Positions 26,823-35,710 of a stretch of 64,000 nucleotides of DNA are shown here, one piece after another. Origin of the DNA: Ignavibacteria bacterium. Its GTDB lineage: Bacteria > Bacteroidota > Ignavibacteria > Kapaibacteriales > UBA2268. The notes under the pieces are model-generated. The model had not been told where the DNA came from, ran no database searches, and saw nothing but the letters and a program-made list of their open reading frames with translations. The position numbers and the translations under genes are program-made. Where the stretch lies: the NCBI GenBank assembly GCA_012518115.1, contig JAAYTD010000087.1, positions 62,001 through 126,000 on the forward strand, read 5' to 3'. Positions within the stretch are counted from its first letter, which is position 1. Each line of letters opens with the position of its first letter.

Positions 26823-27713
26823 ATGAAAAATATAAATTTAAACGGCACAATAACAGCTCTTGTAACTCCTTTTAACGATGATTTTTCAATTGATTATAAA
26901 GCGTTAGATGTTATTCTTGATTATCAATTGGATTCTGATATAAGCGGGCTTGTCGTTCTTGGTTCTACGGGCGAGGCGGCAACTCTTAACAGTGATGAAA
27001 AATTAGCTCTTATACTAAAAGTACAAGAGAAAGTAGCAGGAAAAGTGCCTATAATTGTTGGTGCGGGCTCTAATGATACTCGAGCTACGATTGATATGGT
27101 TAAACTTGCGGAGAAAAACAATTTTGATGCGGTATTGTTAGTTTGTCCATATTATAACAAGCCTACAAACAAAGGGCTTTTTGAGCATTTTAATGCAATT
27201 TCTGAAGCGGTAGATATTCCACAGATTTTATATAACGTTCCCGGACGTACGAGCTTAAATATAAACGCTGAAACTCAAATACGCATAGCTACTGAATGTA
27301 AAAACGTTATTGCTACAAAAGAAGCTTCAGGCAATTTAGAGCAAATGATGGAAATAATAAAATCCGCTCCTAAAGATTTCACTTTACTTTGTGGTGATGA
27401 CGCTTTGACTATTCCGTGCATTTGTGCAGGTGGAAAAGGTATTATTTCCGTAATTTCTAACTATGCTCCGAAAATGTTTAGCAAATGTGTAAATTTTGCT
27501 TTGCAAGGCGATTACAAAAATTCTATAGATTTGCATTACAAGCTATTTGATTATATGCAAGTCAATTTTATTGAGTCTAATCCTGCTCCAGTCAAAGCAA
27601 TTATGGCAGAATTAGGTTTAATTAAAAACAATTTGCGACTGCCGCTTGTCCCTGTTTCAGAAAACAGCAAATCTCGCATAGTTTCTCTTTTAAATAAGCA
27701 AAAAGTAAATTAG
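26823..27713 (+). CDS. dapA: 4-hydroxy-tetrahydrodipicolinate synthase
   Basis: DapA condenses pyruvate with aspartate semialdehyde in lysine and diaminopimelate (peptidoglycan) synthesis. The Schiff-base Lys166 is in ATKEASG and the catalytic Tyr137 in LYNVPGRT; the substrate motif GSTGE is at 47-51. 296 residues is normal. It is followed after 5 nt by the FemAB-like gene, and the pair hints at cell-wall metabolism. Confidence 0.95.
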   Translation: MKNINLNGTITALVTPFNDDFSIDYKALDVILDYQLDSDISGLVVLGSTGEAATLNSDEKLALILKVQEKVAGKVPIIVGAGSNDTRATIDMVKLAEKNNFDAVLLVCPYYNKPTNKGLFEHFNAISEAVDIPQILYNVPGRTSLNINAETQIRIATECKNVIATKEASGNLEQMMEIIKSAPKDFTLLCGDDALTIPCICAGGKGIISVISNYAPKMFSKCVNFALQGDYKNSIDLHYKLFDYMQVNFIESNPAPVKAIMAELGLIKNNLRLPLVPVSENSKSRIVSLLNKQKVN

Positions 27714-27718
27714 TAATT

Positions 27719-28720
27719 ATGAGTTTATCTAAAAACAAAAGTAGATTTCAAGAAGTTACAATTGAGCAATATAGCGTAGAAAACAAAGTGGAATGGGAAG
27801 AATTTGTAAAAGCTTCCAACAATGGCACAATGTTTCATCTACAATCTTTTCTTGATTATCATGCTCCGGGAAAGTTTGAGTTCACAAATTATATTATAAG
27901 GCATAAAGAAAAAATTATAGCTGTTTTGCCCGGTGGCTACAAGGAAAACGGCACAATTTATTGGTCGCCAATAGGAGCTAGCTATGGTTCTTTTGTAACT
28001 GGCGATATTCCTTTTGAGTTAGCATTAAAAACTGTTGATACAATGCTTGAGTTTTTTAAAAAACGCAATGTTAAAGAAATATTTTTAATTCCGCCCCCTC
28101 TTATTTACAATTTAACATTCAATCAACATATTGAATATGCTATGCTTTACAGAAATTTTGACTTTGAATATCACTACATTTCTCACGCTATAGATTTATC
28201 TCACGGTGCTAATGTCCACAAAAATTATCAAGCACGAGCTCGACGAAAAATAAAGCATAGCTTAAAAAATCCCGACATCAAAATAGTTGAAAACAAAGAT
28301 TATAAAGCTTTCTATCCTATACTTGTTAAGAACAAATTAAAGCATAATGCAAAGCCAACACACTCTTTTGAAGATTTGATAAGGCTTGAACAATTAATCC
28401 CAGAAAGATTAAAATTATTTATGGCATATTATAAGGATATTCCTATAGGCGGGCATCTTTTATTTTTAACTAACAAAAACGTAAGTTTATGTTTTTACAA
28501 CGTCATAGATTACGATTATGCTTTTTTAGATACAGGTTATATTTTGCTTAATCACGTAGTTGATTGGTCTATTGCTAACGGCTACAAATGGTGCGATATA
28601 GGAGTTTCACAAGATACAGCTAGTGATAATCCTATGACTCCCTCTTTAGATTTGATATATTTCAAAGAGAAATTTGGCGCGCGTGGTATTTTTAGAAGTA
28701 CATTTCATCGTAAGTTGTAG
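27719..28720 (+). CDS. FemAB-like GNAT-fold protein
   Basis: 333 residues with the FemAB/acetyltransferase pattern: VEWEEFVKASNNGTMFHLQSFL near 20-41, LPGGYKENGTIYWSPIGASYGSFV (about 69-92), and near the end YAFLDTGYILLNHVVDWSIANGYKWCDIGVS with FKEKFGARG. Family members (FemX, peptidoglycan bridge or capsule acyltransferases) add amino acids or acyl groups. It shares a 5-nt gap with dapA. Substrate unknown; a role in the envelope is inference. Confidence 0.7.
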   Translation: MSLSKNKSRFQEVTIEQYSVENKVEWEEFVKASNNGTMFHLQSFLDYHAPGKFEFTNYIIRHKEKIIAVLPGGYKENGTIYWSPIGASYGSFVTGDIPFELALKTVDTMLEFFKKRNVKEIFLIPPPLIYNLTFNQHIEYAMLYRNFDFEYHYISHAIDLSHGANVHKNYQARARRKIKHSLKNPDIKIVENKDYKAFYPILVKNKLKHNAKPTHSFEDLIRLEQLIPERLKLFMAYYKDIPIGGHLLFLTNKNVSLCFYNVIDYDYAFLDTGYILLNHVVDWSIANGYKWCDIGVSQDTASDNPMTPSLDLIYFKEKFGARGIFRSTFHRKL

Positions 28721-28750
28721 AAAATTGAATAATAATTTGTTCCAAACGTA

Positions 28751-28846
28751 GTAGTCAAATTCTCCTCTTGAGAGAAGACTCGCGCCAACGGGGAAGGTGT
28801 GGCTTATTATTCGTTTGCCACCCCTTCAATCTGAAAGGAAATTTTA
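28751..28846 (-). repeat. Diverged R1/R1b repeat
   Basis: AGTAGTCAAATTCTCCTCTTGAGAG at the left and GTTTGCCACCCCTTCAATCTGAAAGG at the right; the GC hairpin is degraded (ACGGGG/CGCGCC). It lies between the ends of converging genes. Confidence 0.6.
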
Positions 28847-28892
28847 AATATAACTTAAAATCATAATAATCTATAGTTAAAACAATTTAAGC

Positions 28893-30878
28893 TTATTCCT
28901 TTTTAAATAAAATATTTTCCATATTTTTCTGATGCTGTTTTATCTCTTCAAATGTCCATTTTTTATTATCCTTGCATTTTTGCATCATAATCATAAACTT
29001 GAGTGAAGCTACACTAACCTGTTTAATCTTACCGGAAGAGTCTAAATAATGACTGAGCTTTGTTAGCGGGCTCCAATTACTTCCTGAACTATTTGCCTCG
29101 CTTCCAATCATTGCATAATTGCCCATACAGTTTATTTGTTCTTGTGTGGGTCTGCCATCTTTTCCATCTGCGTTTGCTTGTGGATAAAAGTGTTCTAAAC
29201 TTCTTCTTGTTCTTGAAAAATAAAATTGTTCAAATACTTCCAATCCAAAATCATTGCAACCTAAAATCTTAAAAAACTCTATTCTTTCTCTGCTCTTTTT
29301 ATCTGTTCCTTTACCACTTAATTCAACATAATACTTTTCCCATAACTTATAATCTAAGTAGTTAAACACAAATAAGGGAACTCCTTTTGATATTTCAGTG
29401 CCATTTCCATAAATTTCGGAGAAATTTTTTATATCTTGATTATGCAACTCTAAATCCAGCTCATTATTATTACGTAAAATAGTTTCATCAAAACTGCCCG
29501 GTTTAGGCGTGTTGTTAGTATCGTTTAATTTGTCCTTATTTAAATATACATCTTTAAAGTATTTATCTGCCAAGTCATTTACAAATTTGTAATATTCTTC
29601 AATTTTAGTACCTTTTTCAAATAAATGCAATAAGCAATAGAATAGGTAATTTTTCCTTTGTCTTGCAGTATATGATACTTCAAACATAGATAACAATTGC
29701 ACTAATTTATTCTGATCATCACTTTCACCATCAAGATTTTTCAGATATTCATTTTTCCCTTCTTTATGCCAACGTTGCAACTTCCAAGGATTGTTTCCAA
29801 TAGCATCATCTTCGTTGGAGTGATGCACTATATAGTTGTCTAAAAAGTATCTTGCTTTCAATAAGTTATAGCTGAATGTTTTTACAAACTCTTCATTAAT
29901 ATTATTCCCCAGTTTGTCAAATTCCTGAATTAAGTATTTATCATCAAGAATGAAATCCGTTGGATCAAAATTTGAATTTTCTATTCTTATTCTTGTGAGT
30001 TTTAATACAATCAACAAGAAATTTGGGAAGTCAATAATTAGTTGGAAAGTATCAAACTTGTCGCCATTCTTATTTGAACTATCAGATACTTTACCTTTAA
30101 TAAGTTCTATTAATGGTTTTTTTTCTACTTTTGGCGATTCGCCGAATATCACTTTTTCTCTGTATTTTTGTTGAATGTAAACATTCATTTCACTGCAATT
30201 TTCCCATAATTTATTGAATTTTTCCTTGTCTGCATCATCTTTCAATTTCTCGATTAGGCGTGCTTTTATTATTTCGTGCTTTTCTAATTGCTCACCTCTG
30301 GAGTTCATTATTTCAAAATAGTGATTTAGGTCAATATCCTTTGGCACATTGTAGTGAATAATATGAACTTTGTCCAGAAAATAATCCTTAAAACTTCCTG
30401 TTTCTTTACCTGTTTCTTTTTCATTTTTATCTTTCGGAACAATTCTACCAATTGCATTCTCTACAATATTATAACCATTTATAATACCATAATCTTTTTC
30501 ATCATTGTCAAATTTGGGAATACTTTTAATGGTATCATTAGCTTTTTTTCGTGCTCGGTAGGTCAATTTATTTTGTACAGAAATACCCAAGACAGAAAGT
30601 ACTAAATAAATAGTGGTCAGTCGCTGTTGACCGTCTATCACTTCATACACTTGGTCGCCTTTATGATAAGAGACTAATGTCCCTATATAATAGTTGTTTT
30701 TTGAGCCGCCATTTTTACTTTTTAGGTAAGCATCATAGACATCTTGAATAAGTGCGGTAATTTCATCCTCTTCCCAGGCGTAATTTCTTTGATAAATTGG
30801 CACTTCGTATGTTGCTTTATTGCCGTTATATAGTTCATCAATAGATTGTTCTTTAAGTGGCAAGGTATTCGTTTCCAT
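28893..30878 (-). CDS. DUF262-DUF1524 (GmrSD-like) protein, second gene of a two-gene cassette
   Basis: 661 residues. The N-terminal DUF262 domain has YQRNYAW (29-35), VIDGQQRLTTIYLVLS (80-95), where DGQQR is the nucleotide-binding/NTPase signature, and MNSRGEQLEKHEIIKA (about 190-205). The C-terminal DUF1524 HNH nuclease shows SLEHFYPQAN (catalytic His about 563), GNYAMIGSEANSSGSNW and the trailing Lys of TKLSHYL. This is the architecture of fused GmrSD-type type IV restriction enzymes and SspE-like nucleases. It begins 2 nt after the stop of the preceding DUF262 gene, so the two are coupled. Target unknown. Confidence 0.82.
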   Translation of the reverse strand: METNTLPLKEQSIDELYNGNKATYEVPIYQRNYAWEEDEITALIQDVYDAYLKSKNGGSKNNYYIGTLVSYHKGDQVYEVIDGQQRLTTIYLVLSVLGISVQNKLTYRARKKANDTIKSIPKFDNDEKDYGIINGYNIVENAIGRIVPKDKNEKETGKETGSFKDYFLDKVHIIHYNVPKDIDLNHYFEIMNSRGEQLEKHEIIKARLIEKLKDDADKEKFNKLWENCSEMNVYIQQKYREKVIFGESPKVEKKPLIELIKGKVSDSSNKNGDKFDTFQLIIDFPNFLLIVLKLTRIRIENSNFDPTDFILDDKYLIQEFDKLGNNINEEFVKTFSYNLLKARYFLDNYIVHHSNEDDAIGNNPWKLQRWHKEGKNEYLKNLDGESDDQNKLVQLLSMFEVSYTARQRKNYLFYCLLHLFEKGTKIEEYYKFVNDLADKYFKDVYLNKDKLNDTNNTPKPGSFDETILRNNNELDLELHNQDIKNFSEIYGNGTEISKGVPLFVFNYLDYKLWEKYYVELSGKGTDKKSRERIEFFKILGCNDFGLEVFEQFYFSRTRRSLEHFYPQANADGKDGRPTQEQINCMGNYAMIGSEANSSGSNWSPLTKLSHYLDSSGKIKQVSVASLKFMIMMQKCKDNKKWTFEEIKQHQKNMENILFKKE

Positions 30879-30880
30879 AG

Positions 30881-32467
30881 TTATCCTTGAATAAAATTAT
30901 GTTCTTTAAAATAGTGCAGATAGTATTGATAAATATCATTTTCGTCTTTTTCATTTAGTAAATCTTCTTTCATATTTTCATATTCTTTCACTCTTATTGC
31001 ACTCTTAGGTAACGGACTCAATTTATCAGAGAGCGAACTTAAAAGCGAAGCCGGAGAATCAGCATCAGCTATCATTTTATAGATATTAAAAGAATTAATC
31101 TTGTCATTTCCCATAATATAATTTTGTGCAGACTGCCAACCGAGATTTTGATATTGAGCCCTGAGTGAGTATGCCCAAATAAAAGCATGCACCACAAACC
31201 GGTTTTCCAGCATTTCTATATCTATTTTCGAAGGTCGTTCGGTGGGACAAAATCTATCTACATAAAGCAAAACTGCTGTGTCAAACAATAAACGAGTTAT
31301 TCCATTACCAACGCCATTTTTATATTTTTCCAAGTCTAAGGTTTTTACAATTTCATTATCACTAATAAAATACCCTTCATATTTATTGTTACTTTGAATG
31401 TCTTTGAGAATTTCAAAATAGTGCTGAGCATAGTCAAAAAACGCTTTCCCTGCAATAAGCGGTGCATCTAATTGAAAGGGTTTAAGATTTTGCATACCGG
31501 AAACAAAGGGCATTGCAGAATTATTAATCATTTGGGCATACGCATACGCACCTTTGAAAAATTGAGCATAAGGATAGTTGCCATCGCTTGTAATACCTTT
31601 AAACTTATGTATGTTTTGTTCGTTAAGCTCCCACGCTCGATTCCCTTTAATCCATTCTTTTAACCGATATAGATAATCGCTAAACAAACGCGAAAGTTGT
31701 TTCTGGTCTAAGTCTTCCCACTCTTTAACGGTCTTTTCAGTTTGCGTTACATCAAGATCATTCATTTCCCGAAGATGATAAGCCTTTAATAAATCGTGCG
31801 GATATAGCTTTTTCCCGCGAGAGTTTTGCGAGTCGAAAAACTGGAAAGCTTCAGAAATATCGTCAGTTATTACAACAATAAGCTCGCAATTATTCTTAAT
31901 ATATTTATATAGCTCTTGTCTTTCTCTATCATCTGTGATATTGCGTATGCGTCTTTGTAATACTCGAAAATTATTGGGAATATTCCTGGAATTGTACGGA
32001 TTGTCAGTTAAAGATTGTTCCAAAAAACTTATTTTTTTAGGATTGTCTTCGTTTTTCTCTATATTATCTTTTTCATCTTTTTCGTCTTTGTCATCTTTGT
32101 CATCTTTAAAAGCCTCAAGTAGCAACGATAAAGTTATTATTCGTTGTTGTCCATCAACGATATTATATTCTGGCTTCTTTTTATCATTTTCATCTTTTGA
32201 TTTTTCATCATAGTGAAGAATAAGAGTACCTATTCTGTAGGTTTCTTTGTTTTCGTTTTTGGCTTCAATAATATCATCAAGTAAGCGGATAGCATTTCTT
32301 GCAGTCCATTTATAGGGGCGCTGATAAGGCGGGATTACTAAATTAATATTTTCTATAGAATTACCTTCAGCATTACGGCTAATTTTATTAGCGATAAGTA
32401 AATCCCCTATTTTGGTTATAGCAAGTTTAAGTTTATTATCTTCGTTAGGATTATTTTCTTGTGCCAT
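30881..32467 (-). CDS. DUF262 protein without HNH nuclease, first gene of a two-gene cassette
   Basis: 528 residues. N-terminal DUF262: PPYQRPYKW (46-54), IVDGQQRIITLSLLLEA (103-119), and FFDSQNSRGKKLYPHDLLKAY (about 218-238). A low-complexity Asp/Lys stretch (KDDKDDKDEKDEKD, about 121-134) follows DGQQR. The C-terminal half (about 300-528) is helical and shows no HNH motif, so it is unlike the DUF1524 domain of its partner. It is probably a sensor or regulator to the nuclease downstream (2-nt gap). It is the first gene of the cassette, with 280 nt of intergenic sequence upstream. Confidence 0.8.
   Translation of the reverse strand: MAQENNPNEDNKLKLAITKIGDLLIANKISRNAEGNSIENINLVIPPYQRPYKWTARNAIRLLDDIIEAKNENKETYRIGTLILHYDEKSKDENDKKKPEYNIVDGQQRIITLSLLLEAFKDDKDDKDEKDEKDNIEKNEDNPKKISFLEQSLTDNPYNSRNIPNNFRVLQRRIRNITDDRERQELYKYIKNNCELIVVITDDISEAFQFFDSQNSRGKKLYPHDLLKAYHLREMNDLDVTQTEKTVKEWEDLDQKQLSRLFSDYLYRLKEWIKGNRAWELNEQNIHKFKGITSDGNYPYAQFFKGAYAYAQMINNSAMPFVSGMQNLKPFQLDAPLIAGKAFFDYAQHYFEILKDIQSNNKYEGYFISDNEIVKTLDLEKYKNGVGNGITRLLFDTAVLLYVDRFCPTERPSKIDIEMLENRFVVHAFIWAYSLRAQYQNLGWQSAQNYIMGNDKINSFNIYKMIADADSPASLLSSLSDKLSPLPKSAIRVKEYENMKEDLLNEKDENDIYQYYLHYFKEHNFIQG
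32073..32108 (-). repeat. Four tandem 9-bp units in the first DUF262 gene
   Basis: Units TCATCTTTT, TCGTCTTTG, TCATCTTTG and TCATCTTTA, in frame (three codons each), encoding the acidic stretch. Slippage would alter length by whole codons. Confidence 0.7.
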
Positions 32468-32596
32468 AATTTATTACTTAATTTTTCCAATTATCACAAT
32501 TAATTATTTATAATTGCAAATATACTAATTTTTTTTACAAAATTTATTGAGATAATAATAAATCTTACATTGCTGTTTTTCGTACTAAGTTGAATA

Positions 32597-32658
32597 TTTT
32601 GTCTGAACTACCCCGTCAAACTTCGTTTGCCACCCCTTCAAGTTGAAGGAGAATTTTA
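32597..32658. repeat. Truncated R2 head fused to R1
   Basis: TTTTGTCTGAACT (R2 head), directly continued by ACCCCGTCAAAC-TTC-GTTTGCCACCCCTTC. R1 is in the opposite orientation to R2 here. The stem is CAAAC/GTTTG. Confidence 0.7.
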
Positions 32659-32678
32659 AAATACATCAATACTAAAAT

Positions 32679-32718
32679 CAAAAAACCGCTCAAAAATAGT
32701 TATTGAGCGGTTTTTTTT
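32679..32718. terminator. Rho-independent terminator
   Basis: Stem ACCGCTCAA/TTGAGCGGT, A-run to one side, T-run to the other. It lies 3' of the DUF3467 gene read on the minus strand. Confidence 0.85.
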
Positions 32719-32747
32719 GTTATATCAAGAAAGAAATACAGCTTTTT

Positions 32748-33065
32748 CTAATTAGGTAATCCTGAAAAGCCCGGAATACCTGCTCCTGCTGTACCTTCTG
32801 TTTCTATTTCTCCATTTGATTGTTCAAATTTTTTGATATTTTCCATCATTGCATTTGCAAACATTTTTGCATGTTGAGGTGTCATAACGATTCTAGCGTG
32901 AACTTTTGCTTTAGGAACTCCCGGCAAAATTCTTGTAAAATCAATAATAAATTCAGCTTGCGAATGAGAGATAATAGCAAGATTTGAATAAATACCTTCA
33001 GCAGTTTTCTCATCTAGTTCGATACTTATTTGCTGAGGTTTTTGTTGTTCATCTTTTTTTTCCAT
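32748..33065 (-). CDS. DUF3467 protein
   Basis: 105 residues of the DUF3467 family: ELDEKTAEGIYSNLAIISHSQAEFIIDF (about 17-44) and PKAKVHARIVMTPQHAKMFANAMMENI (about 51-77). This small cytoplasmic family is common in Bacteroidota and related groups; function unknown. It ends in a Gly-rich tail. It is 37 nt after the TPR gene (33103) and is followed by a terminator, so the two may form a transcript. Confidence 0.88.
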   Translation of the reverse strand: MEKKDEQQKPQQISIELDEKTAEGIYSNLAIISHSQAEFIIDFTRILPGVPKAKVHARIVMTPQHAKMFANAMMENIKKFEQSNGEIETEGTAGAGIPGFSGLPN

Positions 33066-33102
33066 AATTAAAAATTTAGGTTTATATGTTTAATAAAAAA
33101 TT

Positions 33103-34611
33103 TTAGTTAAGTTTTTTCTCTATATCCGAATATTTAGGATTATTAGTTTGTCCATAAATTTTCAGTAATTTCAAATAGTATGCTTCTTTTTTGTTTTCAG
33201 AAATAATACTTTCCAATCTTTCTAATTTTATAAGTGTTTCTTCAAACTTATCTTTTGCACTTTTACCTAATACTAAATAAATTCCGCATAAATCGCCAAT
33301 AGCATCAGGATCAGCACTAAATGCATCCGTTTTTATCACACGTTCAAAATTTTCTGCCGCTTTTCTTAAAAGAGGAAAGTAAGCGCTAGTGTCATAATCT
33401 TTAAGTTTACCAGCACCAATTTGCTCATTTTGTTCAGTTTGAATTAACGCAGCTTTATTTCCGTAGCAAGCAGCCACATTTCTTAATGCAGCAGTAAAGT
33501 TTGGATCAATACTTAATGCTTTTTCATATTGTTCTATAGCTTGATCAAATTGTTTATTTCCCATATAAACATCGCCTAATTGTGCTATAAAAATAGGATT
33601 TTTCGGATTTTTCTTCACATTTTCGTTAATAGCATTAATAGCTTCTTCAGGTCTGCCAAGTTCTTGATAAAGAGCAACGATAGCAGAGTTTGCATCATCA
33701 TCTAAAGGCGAAATAGAAGAAACCATTCTAAAGTATTCCAACGAAGTTTCTCTATCTTTTTTATGAACATAATAAAGAGATGCTAAAGAAGAAATAGGTG
33801 CTGTAATATGGTCTGGCACAAGTTCGCGTTCACCTTCTAAAATATTTTTAGGTGGATCATAGCTCCAGCTTCTTACCGTGAAATCATTTGTTCCTTTAGG
33901 AGCTACTGACATCACAAATAAATCTTTGCCGTTAACTGTATATTTTTCTACAATTGAAGAATCACCGTCGTCAGAAAATTTAGCGCCTCTTAAAAACTTA
34001 ACCTCTCCTATGTCTTTAAGTTTAGAAGTATTAGAGCCTACAAAGAAATTCTTTTCTTTAGCAATATCAATAGAAGGTTGAATAACTTCTACATATTGTT
34101 TATAAGCTTTTATTGCTTCTTCCATATTCTCTGAATATTCATAACAAAGTCCAAGACGACGATAAGCTTCAAAAAAGTTAGGACGTACAATGACAACCCC
34201 TCGGAAAGATTGGATAGCTGTTTCTAAGTGCTTTTTATCCTTTGTGTGATAATAATTATTAAAAGCTTCCTGTCCTCTTTCTAATAATGATTTAAAAATT
34301 TGGAATTTAAATTGGATAGGTTTATCTTTTAATTTCGGATCATTAGCTACAAGTGGCTCTGCTTTATCCATTAAAGCAATAGCATTTGGAATATCACCTT
34401 CGGTAAGTTTTAATTCAGCAAGTAAAATGTAAGCCTCTCCGTTTTTAGGATTTTTCTCCAATTCTTTTTGTAAGTTTTCAATTGCTTTAGGAATGTCACG
34501 ATTTTTTATAGCAACTTTTGCTGTTGTCATTTCTTTCGATGAGCACTGAAAACCTTGCAAAACAATTGATGCAACAATTAATATCGCAATTAATTTAATG
34601 TAATGTTTCAA
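33103..34611 (-). CDS. TPR-repeat envelope protein
   Basis: 502 residues. The N-terminus (about 1-22) is a signal peptide; Cys23 follows GFQ, an imperfect lipobox, so lipidation is possible. About five TPR pairs run through the protein: AIENLQKELEKNPKNGEAYILLAEL (about 39-63), NFFEAYRRLGLCYEYSENMEEAIKAYKQY, PEEAINAINENVKKNPKN and FDQAIEQYEKALSIDPNFTAALRN (about 350-373). A spacer (about 180-270) lies between the two TPR groups. It is a scaffold of unknown partner. Related adaptor proteins serve T9SS or cell-envelope complexes, but that is inference. Confidence 0.8.
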   Translation of the reverse strand: MKHYIKLIAILIVASIVLQGFQCSSKEMTTAKVAIKNRDIPKAIENLQKELEKNPKNGEAYILLAELKLTEGDIPNAIALMDKAEPLVANDPKLKDKPIQFKFQIFKSLLERGQEAFNNYYHTKDKKHLETAIQSFRGVVIVRPNFFEAYRRLGLCYEYSENMEEAIKAYKQYVEVIQPSIDIAKEKNFFVGSNTSKLKDIGEVKFLRGAKFSDDGDSSIVEKYTVNGKDLFVMSVAPKGTNDFTVRSWSYDPPKNILEGERELVPDHITAPISSLASLYYVHKKDRETSLEYFRMVSSISPLDDDANSAIVALYQELGRPEEAINAINENVKKNPKNPIFIAQLGDVYMGNKQFDQAIEQYEKALSIDPNFTAALRNVAACYGNKAALIQTEQNEQIGAGKLKDYDTSAYFPLLRKAAENFERVIKTDAFSADPDAIGDLCGIYLVLGKSAKDKFEETLIKLERLESIISENKKEAYYLKLLKIYGQTNNPKYSDIEKKLN

Positions 34612-34799
34612 GTTCTTTACCTCAATAATTTTTAAATTTAATTTATTAATATTCCCTAATTTATAACTTTATTGCGAAAAAACAAAATAATTTTCTATAA
34701 TTCTGCTATAAAAAGAGATTTTTTTCTTGTTTTAAAAAAAACACAAGAAGTATCCGCTAAATATTATGGTTTTTTTATAAAAAAATAGATATTTTTTTG

Positions 34800-34807
34800 T
34801 ATCTTTG
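34800..34807 (+). promoter_or_regulatory. Possible -7 box (TATCTTTG) for thyX
   Basis: Matches TAnnTTTG, 39 nt before thyX. No -33 box at standard spacing. Confidence 0.3.
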
Positions 34808-34846
34808 TGATAATTAAAGAAATTCAAAGAAAATATTGATTTTATT

Positions 34847-35671
34847 ATGATAAATGTATTAGATAATGGTTTTGTTCGTCTTGTTGACATGATGGGAGAT
34901 GATTCGGCTATTGTACAAGCTGCTCGCACATCCTACGGAAAAGGAACAAAAACATTTAGTGAAGACAGAAAGCTAATTCGTTATTTAATGAGGAATAGAC
35001 ACACTTCCCCATTTGAAATGGTTGAGTTCAAATTTCATATTAAATTACCTATTTTTGTTGCACGTCAATGGATTAGACACCGCACCGCAAACGTAAACGA
35101 GTATTCAGGACGTTATTCAGAAATGAAAAATGAATTTTACTTACCAGAAGTTGAAAGTGTTAGAAAGCAAAGTTTAACAAATAAACAAGGACGAGATGAC
35201 GAAGAACTTTCGCCGAATGAAGCTAATGAATTTATCGCAGAATTAGAAAAATCTAACTCCTTACAATTTGAATCATATCAAAACTTCATAGATAAAGGAA
35301 TTGCACGCGAGCTAGCTAGGATTAATCTTCCATTGTCAATTTATACCGAATGGTATTGGAAAATAGATTTACATAACTTGTTCCATTTCTTAAAGTTACG
35401 ACTTGATAGTCATGCACAACTTGAAATACGTCTTTATGCCGAAGTAATTGCTGAAATACTTAAAGAAAAAGTTCCTTTAGCTTATGAAGCTTTTGAAGAT
35501 TATATTTTAGAAGCAGTAAATTTTTCAAAAAAAGAACAAATCGCTTTATCTAAATTCTGTAGTAATTTTGACCTTAATGATGAAACTTTACTTGATTTAG
35601 GACTTGATAAACGCGAAATAACAGAATTTAGAAATAAAATTTCAAAGCTGCAAAATAAACAATCAATGTAA
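34847..35671 (+). CDS. thyX: FAD-dependent thymidylate synthase
   Basis: ThyX makes dTMP from dUMP with FADH2 and methylene-THF. The signature RHRX7S is seen: Arg77-His78-Arg79, then seven residues (TANVNEY) to Ser87, with Arg89 in SGRYSEM. 274 residues is a little longer than usual because of an insertion at about 100-130 (KQSLTNKQGRDDEELSP). The C-terminal region EWYWKIDLHNLFHFLKLRLDSHAQLEIR fits. The gene is single, divergent from the TPR gene. Confidence 0.95.
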   Translation: MINVLDNGFVRLVDMMGDDSAIVQAARTSYGKGTKTFSEDRKLIRYLMRNRHTSPFEMVEFKFHIKLPIFVARQWIRHRTANVNEYSGRYSEMKNEFYLPEVESVRKQSLTNKQGRDDEELSPNEANEFIAELEKSNSLQFESYQNFIDKGIARELARINLPLSIYTEWYWKIDLHNLFHFLKLRLDSHAQLEIRLYAEVIAEILKEKVPLAYEAFEDYILEAVNFSKKEQIALSKFCSNFDLNDETLLDLGLDKREITEFRNKISKLQNKQSM

Positions 35672-35710
35672 TAGTATTACCAACAATAAAAATTTTAATA
35701 ATAGTAAAAA

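Noticed and set aside
31935..32213. Plus-strand frame rich in Ser/Phe
   Set aside because: It is the antisense of the Asp/Lys-rich repeat in the DUF262 gene; low complexity on one strand creates it.
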